Of a DNA stretch of 64,000 nt, positions 36,850 to 49,700 are shown piece by piece. The translations under genes were made by a program, and so were the position numbers. How positions within the stretch are numbered: the first letter of the stretch is position 1; each line of letters opens with the position of its first letter. The notes under the pieces were generated by a model. The model saw only the letters and a program-made list of their open reading frames with translations, made no database searches and was not told the DNA's origin. Location of the stretch: assembly GCA_963969595.1 (NCBI GenBank), contig OZ018410.1:32430913-32494912 (forward strand), written 5' to 3'. The DNA comes from Neckera pumila. Taxonomy: Eukaryota; Streptophyta; Bryopsida; Hypnales; Neckeraceae.

Positions 36850-39846
36850 AGTAATACTAATAAATTATTCATTGAATCAATATATGAATGATACTTTGAC
36901 AAGTTCCCTTGTTCCTTTATTGAATCAATGTCATGCCAATATTGATCAAAACTTATCATTAAAACAACAATTTTTCAACCTTGCAATAATAATGAATACT
37001 ATGAATGCAACCAATCACTTATTTCAACACCCAAATATCATCAATTCAAGGTCCTTTGTTAACTGAAATGAAGTTCCAGAATTTATGCATTTCTGCAATG
37101 GTAGAATTGGATGATTAAAGCACTGGTCACTCCATCTGAAAATCAATGCCCTTTGACATCAAGTTGGATTTGAATTGCTTTGTGGAATTCCAAACTCAGT
37201 TGAACCAAAGTTCAAGCCTCAGGAGTAGTACCCAGAAGATGCAATCAGTGCATCTTCTGGATATTCATTAATTCATAATTAACTAGAGAAGGGTGTTCAT
37301 TCCACTTACAGGCTCAACTTAATTTCATATCAGCGTATGGGGCATACCCTCAATGCCTTGGTTGGATTTTTTTCAAATGTGCACAAGATGAAATGGTTTT
37401 TGAGGCTAAAAATTATACACCAAACCATGATTCTCTAATGAATGATGCACTTTTCATTTATATTTTGAGAATTTGTCATGTAATGCACAAAAGTTAATTA
37501 ATATTTGACAATTTCCACATGACTGTCAAGTTAACATCCCAGTTATTCCCTGAATGCAATGCCAGTCATTAGAAAGGCTTGAGTACTTGAGCATACTCAT
37601 GTGAAGGAGATCGACAACATTGCACTTGTTTGAACTGTTCATTGAAAACAAGAGCTTTTCATGATCAATTTATCAAATTAATGACCTCTTCTTCAATTAG
37701 GAGTCAAAGCTTGAGCATGCTCCAAGTTTGTCTCTGCAACTGTTCAAATTAAAATTGCCGTATGCTGGCAAATCTTAGGGCTATCATATAAGCACTTGAA
37801 TGTAACTTATCAGTAGTTTCAAGCTGAAAAACTAATACGTTCAAGTGCCTCTACACAAAATACTGAAATTAGGTTGCCTTGTCAATTAGGTTGCCTTACC
37901 TGAGATAAATTACCTCATGGATCAATGCTTGTTCTACATGCAGGCGCATGCCACACTTTGAATCAAGCTTTGAATTGGTGCACAAATCTATGCATATACA
38001 TGGCTCTAAATTGAATGCATCATTATACAAAAGCAATGAATATTTCTATAGTGTGGACTGTCAAGAAATTAGTGTAGGGCAACCTAATTTCACTATTTTG
38101 TATAGCTGTAACCTTTGAAGGATACTGAGGCTGAAAGTGGTTGATGAATGACTTCATTGTTCACTATAGAAACAAGAATGCACCTTTTGGTCCAATAATT
38201 GTAGCAATTTTAGTGATTACCTTAGTTATGAGGACTGCATCCTTCTAAAGGCTAAATAGAGATGAGGACCAAAAAGTCCAATCCTCACTTGGACCTTTTC
38301 AAAGGACTCAGTTCTCCATCAAAGCTAAGGACATGAAAATAAATATATTAAAATTTGAAGTGAATAATTGCCCTACCATCCTTTAATATTTGCCAAAGAC
38401 CAAGCCAAAGACAATTTTGCTCTTATCATGTATAAGGAATTTGCCATGTTCATTGACATCAACAACATTGTTTTGCCTCTAAGTTGCTCTTTAGTATTTG
38501 AAAGTGCTTCAAATCAAGCAAGTGCCTTGTAGATTGATAATGGATTGATTTTAAATTGGTGGAACATTGGTGGTGGATTTATAACAATTTTTAAAGACTT
38601 TTAACTGTAATTTTCATTTATTATTTCTAAATTCTTTTACTATTACTTCTCTCTATTTGATATGCCTCAAAATTTAATACCTTTTGTCTCTCTTTCTTAG
38701 CTTTTAGAATGTATAGTTAGTTGTAGAATTTGGTGAAGTATTGACTATGTGAAGAAGTGTCTCAATGAGGAATGAATCTTTTTGTCCCCGACTCTACAAG
38801 GACTTTCAAATGCTTAGATGGGTTTTGAGACAACAAATTTGAAAACTAAATTGAACTTTGAGCTTTAAAATATCATAAAAATTATAAATATGAGGTTCAC
38901 TTGGACTTAAGTTCTCTAGATGGGCATCTCAAAATTGTCCCATTCCTCAAAACCCAATAATTACTACGCCTTTCAAAATTTAATAAATTTTAATATTATT
39001 AGAAATATAGATTATAACATGAAAAAGATGATCAGTCATGAAATCCAAGGTATAATGCTACAATTAGAAACGTGGTCCATACTCCATATAGACTAAGTTT
39101 GAACCCTTAAAGTTCAACAAAGACCAATTTAGGTTGCAATAAGGTATTTTTGTATATTTGAAATACAAGGTGCATGAATTGAAGTATACAACAATTACTA
39201 AAGTTTGTATTAATGTTGAGCCAGATCCAATGACACATTCCACTTACAATTGTAAATCATTATTGCACCTCCTACATGTCTAAGAAATTGCAAATGGCTA
39301 CATATTCTAAATGTGCAATTTTATATTTGAACAAGATATGGTGAAATTATTAAAATGACCTCCTAATGAAAGATGTTAGTTGTTGAATTTTCAATCCAAC
39401 AGTGTATGTCTTGCCATATATTAGTACATATAAAGCACAAAACCATTTACATAATTCCCACAAAGTCTTTAAAGGTTAAGATATTTAAGACCCATACGTA
39501 GTCTACATTGTCATTTTATGACAAATTAGACCAAGTGTGGGTCTTTACCCCTCAAAGACTAAAAAGACACGATGTGTCTAAATTTTCAATGCAAAATCCT
39601 TGGTAGGGTGAACAAATCTCAATAATTTATAAACTAGGGACTTGTAGAGTAATAAATTGACAAACCTTTAGCACTTTCCTATTTTCAAATTTCAATTGAG
39701 AAGTATTTAAAAAATTACTTAGGAAATGTAGTCTAAGTGGATCCATGTACTAATTATCTACGATTTGGACAAGATATGTATAACAAAAATACTTTTAGGA
39801 AATTCATAAATCCTAACGGCCCCTACTTCTTTAAGTGTATAGCATG
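36850..39846. other. AT-rich intergenic DNA
   Basis: No coding region is supported. A short inverted pair, AATACTGAAATTAGGTTGCC (about 37,860) and GGCAACCTAATTTCACTATT (about 38,072), suggests a weak foldback. Otherwise it is anonymous. Confidence 0.4.
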
Positions 39847-39995
39847 CACTACAAGGACACCGGGTTTTTTTTAAAAGCCTTTTTATGGACATTCTCTTAT
39901 TTTTGTATAAACGATAACATCAAAAATAATATAAAAAATAAGTGAATGTCCATAAAAATGCATTAAAAAAAACCCGTAATCAGTCTCTTGTAGTA
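39847..39995. mobile_element. CACTA-type MITE (149 bp)
   Basis: The left end is CACTACAAGGACACCGGG. The right end, inverted, is TACTACAAGAGACTGATTAC (final G changed to A). The arms share GGGTTTTTTTTAA and TTTTTATGGACATTC. The flanking trinucleotides ATG and ATT agree at two of three positions. Confidence 0.65.
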
Positions 39996-40292
39996 ATTGT
40001 TCATTGATTCTCTACAAGGCTTGCATCATTGAGGTAAAATTATTGATAATTGCCTTTTCACTGATGACTTGCCTTACAACAATATTTTGAACAATTTGTA
40101 TTCTGCAGTTCACCCTCTTATTTGTACTATGTTCTCAAAAGTGAAGTGCAAAGCTAGAAAATTGCCATTGGGGAGCAAATGATGATTAAATTTCTTAAAG
40201 GATTCATGATTTTGAGCCTCGCAGTTCCTTAGTACTATAAGCAAAATAACGAAACTAATTTGATTTGTTGCTACCTAAGTTTTGCATTGAAT

Positions 40293-40476
40293 AAATATTA
40301 TTAGAAAATTCATTTTTTCTACTGATTTGGTCGTGTTGATTTTGGTTCACTTTTCTATTCAATTCTGTCCAAATCAACAAATTACTGTTCAAATTAACAG
40401 AAAGTGAACCAAATCAACAAAAAGCGAACCAAATCATCGCAACCATGTCAATAGAAATTGAATTTTCTAGTAGTAA
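40293..40476. mobile_element. Unclassified MITE with internal tandem words
   Basis: TTAGAAAATTCATTTTTTCT at the left pairs with the complement of CTAGAAAATTCAATTTCTAT at the right. Between them AAATCAACAAAAAGCGAACC-like words repeat in both orientations. No clear target duplication was seen. Confidence 0.45.
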
Positions 40477-41629
40477 AATAGTGTATTGAGCTTACTTTGA
40501 AATCTCAGAAGAGATTTGGGATTCCATACATTCTAGGGGAATTACTTCTCTTAGAAAATATCTTCTTAAAGTAGGACATTTAGCATATCGACTGCCAATC
40601 GATACGCAATTTTTCAATTTTTACTATACATCTTTTGTAATTAGCAACTACTCTTAGATTTTGAGTCTTCAATTATTGGATGATTGTATTTATTTGAGGT
40701 CTATAGTTTTAGTAAAGTAAGTATTCATGATTCACTTGAATGTCTATTTCAATGATGTCTATTTTGGTCTTTTATTGAAATGCACTTCTTAATGTACATT
40801 TCTAGTCTTTACAATGCATTTGCATCTTTCATTCGGTGTCTTTTACATCTTTCATTGCATGACAGGTTGTTGTGTTATTAATTTTACCTTTCCTTTAGTT
40901 ATTGGCCACCAAATGATACAACCATGTAATATTTATGTTATAGCCCAATATCACTGCTCATCTACTTCACTGTTGGACATCGGCCAATATCTTTGTATTT
41001 CATTGATTTTAGTCCTTCCTTTCCTTTATCTTTTATGAACTTATGATTCATAATTTGTTATTTATCTAGATTTGCAATGTATTTTGTTCAAGAATCCACT
41101 AGCATTCAAGTTCATTCCGTCAAAAAATGTGTGGATTTGTATTACTGGATTGCATTGTTATGTCGACCCACATGTTTGTAATAATTATTGAAATCCCCAT
41201 TAAAACATTGTAATGCATCGATGGCTTTAAAAATTGTTTACAATGTTGTTTCACCAATTCTATAGAGGTATGTGGTCAAAGATGCCCATGCAAGAATTGA
41301 AACCTATACTCTTGCACTTGCTCTCAAAGAATTTTATATACAAATTGTCATTTATTTATGGCTAAGAATATTGTGTCAATAAGGAAAAATTCCATTAGTG
41401 CTACAAATTTTTTGCTACTCTTTTTTTCAAACAATAGTCCAAAGAAATTTGTAAAGGGAACCAAGTCTTTATGGTCGTTGTTTGCCCTATTTCACTTTGA
41501 AAGACCTCATATCCCACTTGCTTCATTTGTTCTTATCATAGGATTCTCATATCTAAATACAGTTGTGTCATTCGATTCCAAATGTTTCTATCAGTATTAT
41601 TTTTTTCATTTCTCCTTTATATAAGTTAG
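40477..41629. other. AT-rich DNA, nothing recognised
   Basis: Small plus-strand frames at 40,814-41,038 and 41,358-41,624 are hydrophobic because the DNA is T-rich. Nothing in them identifies a gene. Confidence 0.35.
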
Positions 41630-42010
41630 AATCTATTTCAGATTATTTGAAGTCCTTTTAGAAGTTTATCCAATTTCATTTTGAGGTAGTGCAATCCATT
41701 AAATACAAAAACCTAATTGGGATAGAATTTTTCTAGTGACTACTTCTTTGAAAATGTACCAACTTCCACTCAATATGCTTTTAGTAGCTTTTAGTAGTTA
41801 TGTAGACTATCATATCTAATTTGTCTCATATTATTTGAAGGCCTCTCAGAGGCCTAGCTAGATACATTACAAGGTGGCGCAATCCATTGAATATGGACAA
41901 TTTGATAGGGATGGATCGATTTCTTTTGGTGATTATTTCGTAGGAAATGTATTAGCTCTTAGCCAATACGTTGGCTATAGTTTCATATTTCCTTGCTATT
42001 CTTCAGCTTT
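41630..42010 (+). repeat. Diverged tandem duplication (unit about 190 bp)
   Basis: Unit 1 contains ATTATTTGAAGTCCT, then GGTAGTGCAATCCATTAAAT and TAGTGACTACTTC. Unit 2 contains ATTATTTGAAGGCCT, then GGTGGCGCAATCCATTGAAT and TGGTGATTATTTC in the same order. The open frame 41,874-42,149 begins in unit 2 and has no counterpart in unit 1. Confidence 0.5.
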
Positions 42011-42248
42011 GAAATTCAATTATATATTGGCCTTGTCTTTAATGAAAAACACTGGATTACTAGTTTTCTACAATGTATTTGTCTTTCTCATCCATAAATG
42101 TTTGTTGATTGATTTTGGTAAAATGTTTTATCAATTGCCGACCATTTAAATCATGAAATACGGGTTTATTCATAATTAACTAAATATCAATTACATCTAG
42201 GGCGGAATAAAAAAAAATTCTCAGCTCCTGTAGACATAACATTGTTAA

Positions 42249-43521
42249 CCCCTAAAGGACAAAACATCCTATTTTGACAACATAGTAATTTTGGGCAGCT
42301 CACTATGAACGAAGTTTTTCTTTTCTTTTCTTTGTATTTTTCAGAAAGATGTGCCCAAGGACTCAAGGAGCATTAGAAGAGATTTGAAGCCTCCAAGAGC
42401 CCGCAGGTTATCCTGCATTCCCACAGCGTTCCCACGTTGTGGAATGCAAGAAAGCTGCTAGACTCATGTGGTCGAGAGAGTGCCATGTCATTTTCAGAAA
42501 TAAAAAAATAAAAAAAAATAAAAAAAAAATCGGCCTGAAATGGTATTTGGGAGAGAATTTATTTATTTTTTTTTTAAAATTTTTATAAAAAAAAATTTCT
42601 GACAGCCCGTACCGACTGTTCACAGTTCTGGATAGATTAGGGAACGAGCCTGAAACGGCCCTCCAATGCCCTCAAATCTCTTTTGATGTAGCTTTAAGGC
42701 CCAACAATTTTCATAACTTTTGACTACATGGTTAAAAAGTTATTGCGTGATATGTGATTTTCATTGGTCGGTGGGCAACGTGGGCAGCTCAAAAACTTCT
42801 TTAAATATCACATTTAAAAAAAGTAAAAATTTGAAAATGATTCTTTAGATTTATATACACGCGGGAAGCTTTGAATCATTCCGTTTTGATTAATGGGAAG
42901 AAAGTTATGAGGATTCTTAGTTCGAGGATAGTTACAGAATCTCTACTCTAAAATAAACTTTGAAGTCCTTTATTTAGCTCAATTTTTTATATTTGGAAAT
43001 AAAATAAAAAAAACTAGTTGTAGATTGTTTATTACAACATTACAACCATTGGGATTGACATTTTTCAATTTCATAATTAAATTCTTAACAATTTTAGTAC
43101 TTTGAATAATTATCTATTTCTTTCTATTTAATATTTTTTTCCTATACGTTGCATGATTCCAAATGATCTGAAATTTTCAAGCATGTAGCCAACTTGACGT
43201 GAAGAATAAATCCAAAGAGTAATCACCATTTCTAATACAAGTACCATTAACATTTTTTGATACAAATGTGACCTTGTGAAGTGCAGCTGCCCGGATTTTC
43301 GCAAAGACAAAAAATGGATTTTTGTGAAGTCAAACGCTATCATCTTGCAATCTACATGGTGGAAATTTTTGAATTTTTTTCTAGAACTTCTTAAACTAGT
43401 GCACTACAAGATCCTATGGTTATATTTATTCAAATTTTTTTTTTCTAAAATTTGGTACTTGTACTAGAAATAACTATTTTGGAGCGATTTTGGTGAAAAT
43501 ATAGTCTCTGACCTTTAGAAG
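42249..43521 (+). mobile_element. TTAA-family element D (1273 bp, including a nested MITE)
   Basis: It starts CCCCTAAAGGACA and ends ACCTTTAGAAG, with TTAA on both sides (42,245-42,248 and 43,522-43,525). The L signature TTTTGGGCA is present. Compared with C, it carries an extra 318 bases at 42,371-42,688; without these it is about 0.96 kb. Only 37 bases separate it from element E, which lies in the opposite orientation. Confidence 0.8.
42371..42688. mobile_element. CATTAG-type MITE nested in element D
   Basis: The ends are CATTAGAAGAGATTTGAAGC and the complement of CATCAAAAGAGATTTGAGGG. Element C has GTGCCCAAGGAGCAGCTTC uninterrupted at the same place, so C shows the site without the insertion. 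The interior shares GTGCCATGTCATTTT and GACAGCCCGTAC with the MITE in element G. Confidence 0.65.
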
Positions 43522-43566
43522 TTAACTAGCCTAAACAATTCCCCCTTGAAGATAGGGACAGTCTAA

Positions 43567-44399
43567 CCCTAAAGGCCTAAGGCCATTTTTTGGGTTTGAA
43601 ACCACTGAAAACTGCCATTTCTGCTGCGATCACTCAAGAAACTAAGATTTTTTTTTTAGAATCTAACACTAGGATCTTATACTTCACTTGACTTAGATCA
43701 TGCTATAAAAACTTCATGAAGTTTGACTGTACGGATTGGAAGATATTAGCATTTGAAGTTGGAAAAAGACCTTTTTTTGAATTGTGGCCTACAATTTCAG
43801 ATGACTTTGACGGCCATTTGTAGATTTGTTTTGCACTACACTCCATTGGGTTAAATTTTTTTATGTTGAACATTTGAGTTGAGAATCAGAATTTTTTTTT
43901 CAGAATGTCAAAACTTGATTTTTCACATATAAAATAGTTGTTAAGTAGAAGTAGGTCCAAAATTGAATGAAACACTAAATTGTCAATAGCTCTTAGGTGG
44001 AATTAAAACACCATAATTTCAATGGTGGGATTGTTCTTATAAACAAATTAAACCTTTTTCAAAAAAAAAATTGGATCTTTTTGAAAATTGCATTCAAAAA
44101 TGAATTCTATAAGTTTTTTTTTTGAAGAAGATGCTTAGATTGCCCGAAAAATAAGATTGTCCATAACTTTCTCATTCTAAGTCTAATAGAATGAATCTGC
44201 CAAGGGAGTTGCTTTTTTGACTTTGGGTGGCATAACTTTTGCTCCTGGGCACCGATTGAAAAATAAATATATTTTTAGGAAAGTTAATGTGATTTCCTAT
44301 CTTCAAAAAAAGTTTCAAAAAATCAGGCCAAAATTTCAGGTCACATGATCCTGCCCAAAATCCCAAGTGTCCCCCGAGGGGACTTTGGGCCTTTAGGGG
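43567..44399 (-). mobile_element. TTAA-family element E (833 bp), target CTAA
   Basis: It starts CCCTAAAGGCC and ends GGGCCTTTAGGGG. It is flanked by CTAA on both sides (43,563-43,566 and 44,400-44,403) instead of TTAA. The L end (on the right) contains GTCCCCCGAGGGGAC and, further in, TGCCCAAAA. The R end (on the left) contains AAAACTGCCATTTCTGCTGC. It resembles A throughout. Confidence 0.8.
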
Positions 44400-44403
44400 C
44401 TAA

Positions 44404-46755
44404 ACTTGGATCCTTGGGAGTAAATTTAGTTTAATTTGGAGAGAGTCATTAGTTGACTGTGAAGAGTTGTAATGCTAATGTCATTGGCTAACTAGAAAGT
44501 TACAAAGAGTCATTGGTTGGTTGGAAAGTTGCAATGCTTGGTGCTGGGAGCAAAAGGAACTCTAACATTGGTTAGTAATGTTATGCCGAAGGCTTAAAAA
44601 GGTATGTTTGCGTTTGGTGTTAAAGAATGTTGTTATTGAGGGTCTTAGGAACAAATATAGACCTAATTCTGGACAAGTAGAACTACGGTAGAATCCCAAT
44701 TCCCACACAAACGAGGCCAGAAGTGATTCGTAAAATTCAAAAGATTCTCAAGACCCAGTCCGCGGCTGCTCTATTCATGGCGCTCTGACATCACACAAGT
44801 TCCTGTATTGTACTGTGCTGCACCTCCATGCACCAAGCACGACACAGCCACACACAGTCTGCAGTCTGCAGTTTGCACGCTTGAGCTTGCTATGTTTACC
44901 ACTTCATGCTGCAGTAATTTTATAATTTGTAGCGACAAACTGCTCACGCTGTACTATACATTCAACCTTAAGTTATTATTAACGTACCCTGTAGCGGAAA
45001 GAGGCAAGCTTGTCGACACGTTTTATAGACTTGCTTCCCCTCTAAGTTAAGTTAACTTAACTGCGTTTTGCATCCACTCCTTTTCCCTCGTCATCCCAGC
45101 AAATCACTCCTCCCTTTCCATCCAAGTCCCCAAACACCAAGGCATTCCACATTTCCAACTCTGCACTTGATCACGGAATTCAATTCCAGGAAAAATCCAG
45201 AAACTGGCAGACTAATTGCCGGATTACTTGACATAACATCTGGGGATAATAAGACGTACCTGCTGAGCTGGGCGGGCGGGCGGGCGGGGACCCCGGAGCT
45301 GACTCCGGAAGCGCTGCATTCAAGGCTTCAAGCGTTTTGTTGCCAAACAAGAAAAGGACCACCAGTCTTGCAATGAAATTCCGTTTCATTTGTTTCAAAA
45401 AAAAGGAAAAAGAAAAGGACCACCAGGGCCTCCCGAATTGATGACTGACCTCTCACTATCTCTTGTGTAGACAGGTCAGGCTGATTTCACTGTACTGGTC
45501 AAAATGGTGTGCTCCATCAGAGCGCCAAATACTTTTGTCATTCAGGCTTCAGAAACTAGGAGCCTTTCTAGATCTTGTGTTCCAGTGGTCCACTGACAGC
45601 GTACAAAGTTCACTGGAAAAGTGGAAATCCGCCTTTTCAACGAATGATGCGCTTTGTGCGCGCAGCCCGGCCCGCGCGTCGACAACGAGGATGGGCCGAT
45701 CAGCCGATGGCGTGTCAGTTTGTTATTGCAACGGGACGTAGTACCAGCGACTGACTTTGCCCATTCGTCGAAGTTAACTTAGATTCTACCTAGCTTTCGT
45801 TTTGTTGCTGCTGGGAGGTACAAGACGCGAAGGAAGCCCAAGTATTGGTGCCATGAAAGGAAGTCTGGTCTGTGGCTATTGGTTGCTGTCGGAGCTTCAG
45901 ATTCAACGGCTAACTTGTCGAAAGTGCGGGTGCCACAGAAGCGGCGAAAGCTGAGATTTTGCGGCTGAGATTGAACTTCAAGTGGTTTAGTAGTGTGTAA
46001 CGACTGGATGAGGCGAATCTTGTGAATGTTTTACTGAGCAAAGTACGTTGTTCTACATTCTCCATGAACCTTTCAGTTTTGGTTGGCGGTACAAGTAATC
46101 CGGTCTAGCAGGGGATTTCGAAAGCGTGGCTAGGTTAGTACTTGGCATTGGAAATCGAGCTGCTTTCAGTTACCCTCATTAGACCTCCTTGAGTTCCTCA
46201 CTAGGTGGCAATGGCCCCGTAGAATGTCATTCAAAACGTGACTCCGAATCTGGGCTTTGAAATGAGTCGGCGGCTTTGGTGATGGGTCGTGTCGGAGTAC
46301 CAGTGAGCCGGGCAATATGAAGTCCTAGTTGAGAATGAGTGGGCTCAGTCACAGCGGATTTGAACACAGGGCTTGTCATTCGTGGCTTCCGGGATCACCT
46401 AGTGCAAGATCGTTTCAAAATTTGTTCTAGTTTTGCACGCATTACCCTGAAATTCACAAGTGCGAAGCAGGTATTGAGAACGACAAGATTTCTTGCGACA
46501 TTACCATTGAAAGCGCATCAGAACGTTACAGGCGACATTTTTGAGCTCCAAGCTGGTTGCAGATGTATCCCCTAGCTAGTTCGTTTTCGCCAGGATTCGC
46601 AAGGAGGTGCTCACCAGTGATCCAAGGAATGGTAGAAGAATGGGCACCATTTGCACCAAATTCGCACTAGCGAATATTTGAGAAATCTATACTACATGAA
46701 TCCTGCAGACGTTGAAAACCTGTGATCGTGAGAGGGGGAGTTCGTGACGGTCACT
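44404..46755 (+). promoter_or_regulatory. Upstream region and probable leader of the AUX1/LAX gene
   Basis: Composition changes from AT-rich to GC-richer at about 44.7 kb, after the last transposon. Pyrimidine-rich leader-like sequence (45,070-45,140), a GC-rich block (45,260-45,310; 45,655-45,690) and many short frames follow. Two TGTCGG words, the high-affinity auxin-response core, lie at 45,887-45,892 and 46,290-46,295. An 18-base perfect palindrome AGTTAAGTTAACTTAACT is at about 45,045. I cannot place the transcription start or exclude a leader intron. None of the short frames is called as a gene. Confidence 0.35.
45270..45289 (+). promoter_or_regulatory. Candidate G-quadruplex upstream of AUX1/LAX
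   Basis: GGGCGGGCGGGCGGGCGGGG gives five G-runs with single-base loops, an excellent parallel quadruplex pattern on the plus strand. It lies about 1.5 kb before the start codon. It may be a promoter or leader feature. Function is inference. Confidence 0.5.
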
Positions 46756-49700
46756 ATGGCCAGTGAGGAGAGGCTGTCGGGGAGCTATGGCGAGATGGAG
46801 GAGCAGAACGAGAGGATCGAGTCTGCGACGTACAACATTCCCGACCCCTCCGTGAAAGGACGCGTCAACATGTTGCTGTTCCAGGGCCGCTCGGTCTACG
46901 ACGCCTGGTTCAGCGCGGCTTCCAATCAGGTAGCCATTGCAACTCACTCAACCACAAAATTAGGTCACAATAGGGGAGCATCACGAGAAAAGCTCAAAAT
47001 CGTTAAACATGGCGAAATTTCTAGCGCCCGTCCGGAAACTCAGGTCTGTACCGATCCTAGCGTCAAAAGTAATCTCGAGGTGTGGAGCTTTAGAGATATT
47101 GTAATAATGGTTAAGATTACGTACTGAGCTAATGCTAGAGTAAAGAGATTGGAAAAAAAACTGATGCTAGTTTTTGAGCTCTAAGCACTTGAATTTCGCA
47201 ATTGTGGCACCTCAAACACTCAATCAACCATGAGTGGGGAGAATTTAGAATGAAAATTGGAACGACATTGAGATGTTGTAAGGTTGTAACATTTGCGTTG
47301 CGATGGCATTAGTAATGTCACTGTAATGCGTTAGAGTGGCATTAGTCTATTGTTTAGAGGCGTTTTACAGTACTGTTGTAAGAAGTAGGCACATGCTTCC
47401 CACTTGAATTTTGTAGAGATTGAGAATGCCGTGGTTGTGAATGCAGATAGCGCAAGTGCTGTTGACGTTGCCAACGTCGTTTGCACAGCTGGGGTACGCG
47501 TCCGGAGTGGCACTCCAAGTGGTCTATGGCATTATGGGCTGTTGGGCGTGTTACATGATCACGTGGCTGTACATGGAATACCGGACGCGAATGGAGCGAG
47601 AGGGCCATACTTTTAAAACTCATGTCATTCAGGTAAGGAAAATCTCTAGACTAAGATAGATCCATGTAGAATGACGTCATGTTTTGATGTGAATTTTGTT
47701 GCAAAGGATTCACTTCTTTGCTGATGGCAGTGGTTTGAAGTGCTGGACGGATTGCTCGGGCGGAAATGGAAGTACGTGGGACTGGCATTCAATTGTGTGT
47801 ATCTCCTCTTCGCGGCCATCACGCAACTTATCGCTTGTGGAAGGTGATGCCCTAATTTTGCCCTAATTTTGAATCCCAGCTCTCTTTTCATTCTTTTGCC
47901 CTAATTCCACTACCGACATTGGAGAATTGGAATTGGACTAGAGAATTTGTGGAGTACAGGATGAAACTTGAAATTGACGTGTGGGTTACATGGATTCCGT
48001 GTGTGCAGCAATATATTTTTGCTGAACAGTGACCTGGATAAGCGAGAATGGACATATGTTTTCGGTGCTTGTTGTTTGGTGACAATCTTCATTCCCTCGT
48101 TCCGAAACTACCGTCTGTATTCGTTCTTCGGCGTTGTGGCGATCACGTATACGTCGTGGTATATGACAGTCGCTGCGCTTGTTTATGGTCAGGTAATCAA
48201 GCCTCTTCATTTCCTTGGTCCATGGCTGACCTCAGTAAGTATCTTGCGCTGTTTTGATCATTCTCTTTACTCTTCAAGAATGTAAGTTTGTTTCTCTAGG
48301 TCATGAAGTAATTATCCTGAAGCCAGTTATATTGGTTCTGTTTGGCCAGGGTATGATTTGTGGTACTCACTCAATGGGATGTCGGTGATACTGTATTTTC
48401 GAGTGTAGGCGCCCGGAGCAACCCACCATGGCCCCAAGTCTTTGGTTCTCTACTTTACCGGCGCCACCAATATCCTTTACACCTTCGGCAGCCAGGCTGT
48501 CACCGTGTAAGTAACACCCGCCCTACAGTGAAGTCCTTGCATTTGTAAATTCCTAATTAGGATTCAACAACAACACTGTGTCCGAGTGGTTCTACTAGCA
48601 AGTTTAAAGCAAAAAACCCTGGGAGGAATTCTAGAAGAGTTAACCTTGTTAAACTGTGCTAATTGGAATGCCATGTAAGGTAGTTTCTACTGTAAACCCC
48701 TCCCAATTATTATGCAACTATGTTTTCTATAGCGCAATGGATGGATTTTCTATTAGTTAGTTGACATGCTAATCGTAATGTCTACTAAGATAGTTTCTAA
48801 TGTAAATCTTGCCAATTGAAATGCAAGGAGTTTTTTCCCATAGTTCCTCTATTGCTGTTTCTTTCAAAGTAGTTTGCTCATGTGCCAATTGTAATGCCTT
48901 TTGAGGTAATCTCTAATCTCTAAATCCTTCCAATTGTAACCTGGGATTGTAAGCAAAGCAACTATTTTTTTCTAGTATATCTCTAATGGATGGGTTTTCT
49001 CCTAGTTTGTGGGCATGCCAATGGTATTGCCTTTTGAAGTGGTTTCTGATGAAAATTCTGCAACTTGTAAAGCAACTCGTTCTTTTAGACTATCTTTGTG
49101 GGGTGGGTTTTCTGATATTTTCTGATAGAAACTGGACTGATCCAGAACATTTTGTATTATTTTGTTGCAGGGAGATTATGCATGCGATGTACAGACCCGT
49201 GAAGTTCAAATATGTCTACTTGTTTGCCACGCTCTACATCTTCACGTTAACCATCCCGTCGTCCATGGCCATCTACTGGGCCTTCGGAGACTCCTTGTTG
49301 GACAACGCCAATGCATTGCAGTTGCTGCCCAAGTCGCCTGCTCGGGATGTGGCCGTCCTCCTCATGCTCATCCATCAGGTGCCCCATCTATCATACCATA
49401 GTTTCAATAGGTTTGGTTCGCGTTTTACATTTGTTCAGAGATTTCTATGAGAAAGAGTGCACCTAGGCAAAGTTCATGGCTAGTTCGACCAAGGAGGATC
49501 TGGAGGAGGAAACTCGGGATACTATAGGGCGTGTTAATGGCGACGCTGTCCTGTTCTGTTCTGTCGGCTTAGTTTGGGTTTTGAAATAAGATAGTCACCC
49601 TAGCTCTTCGTACACGGACACAAAGGGGGGAAATCTTAACCTGAACAATGACAATATAAACTATTAAGATCAAGAGTTTTAATAAATCCTGCTACATCCC

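Noticed and set aside
41358..42149. Hydrophobic plus-strand frames resembling membrane proteins
   Set aside because: The DNA is T-rich, which yields Phe/Leu-rich frames by chance. The tandem duplicate does not preserve the frame.
47404..47659. Extra open frames over AUX1/LAX exon 2
   Set aside because: They are shadows; only the frame giving QVLLTLPTSFAQLGYASG matches the family.
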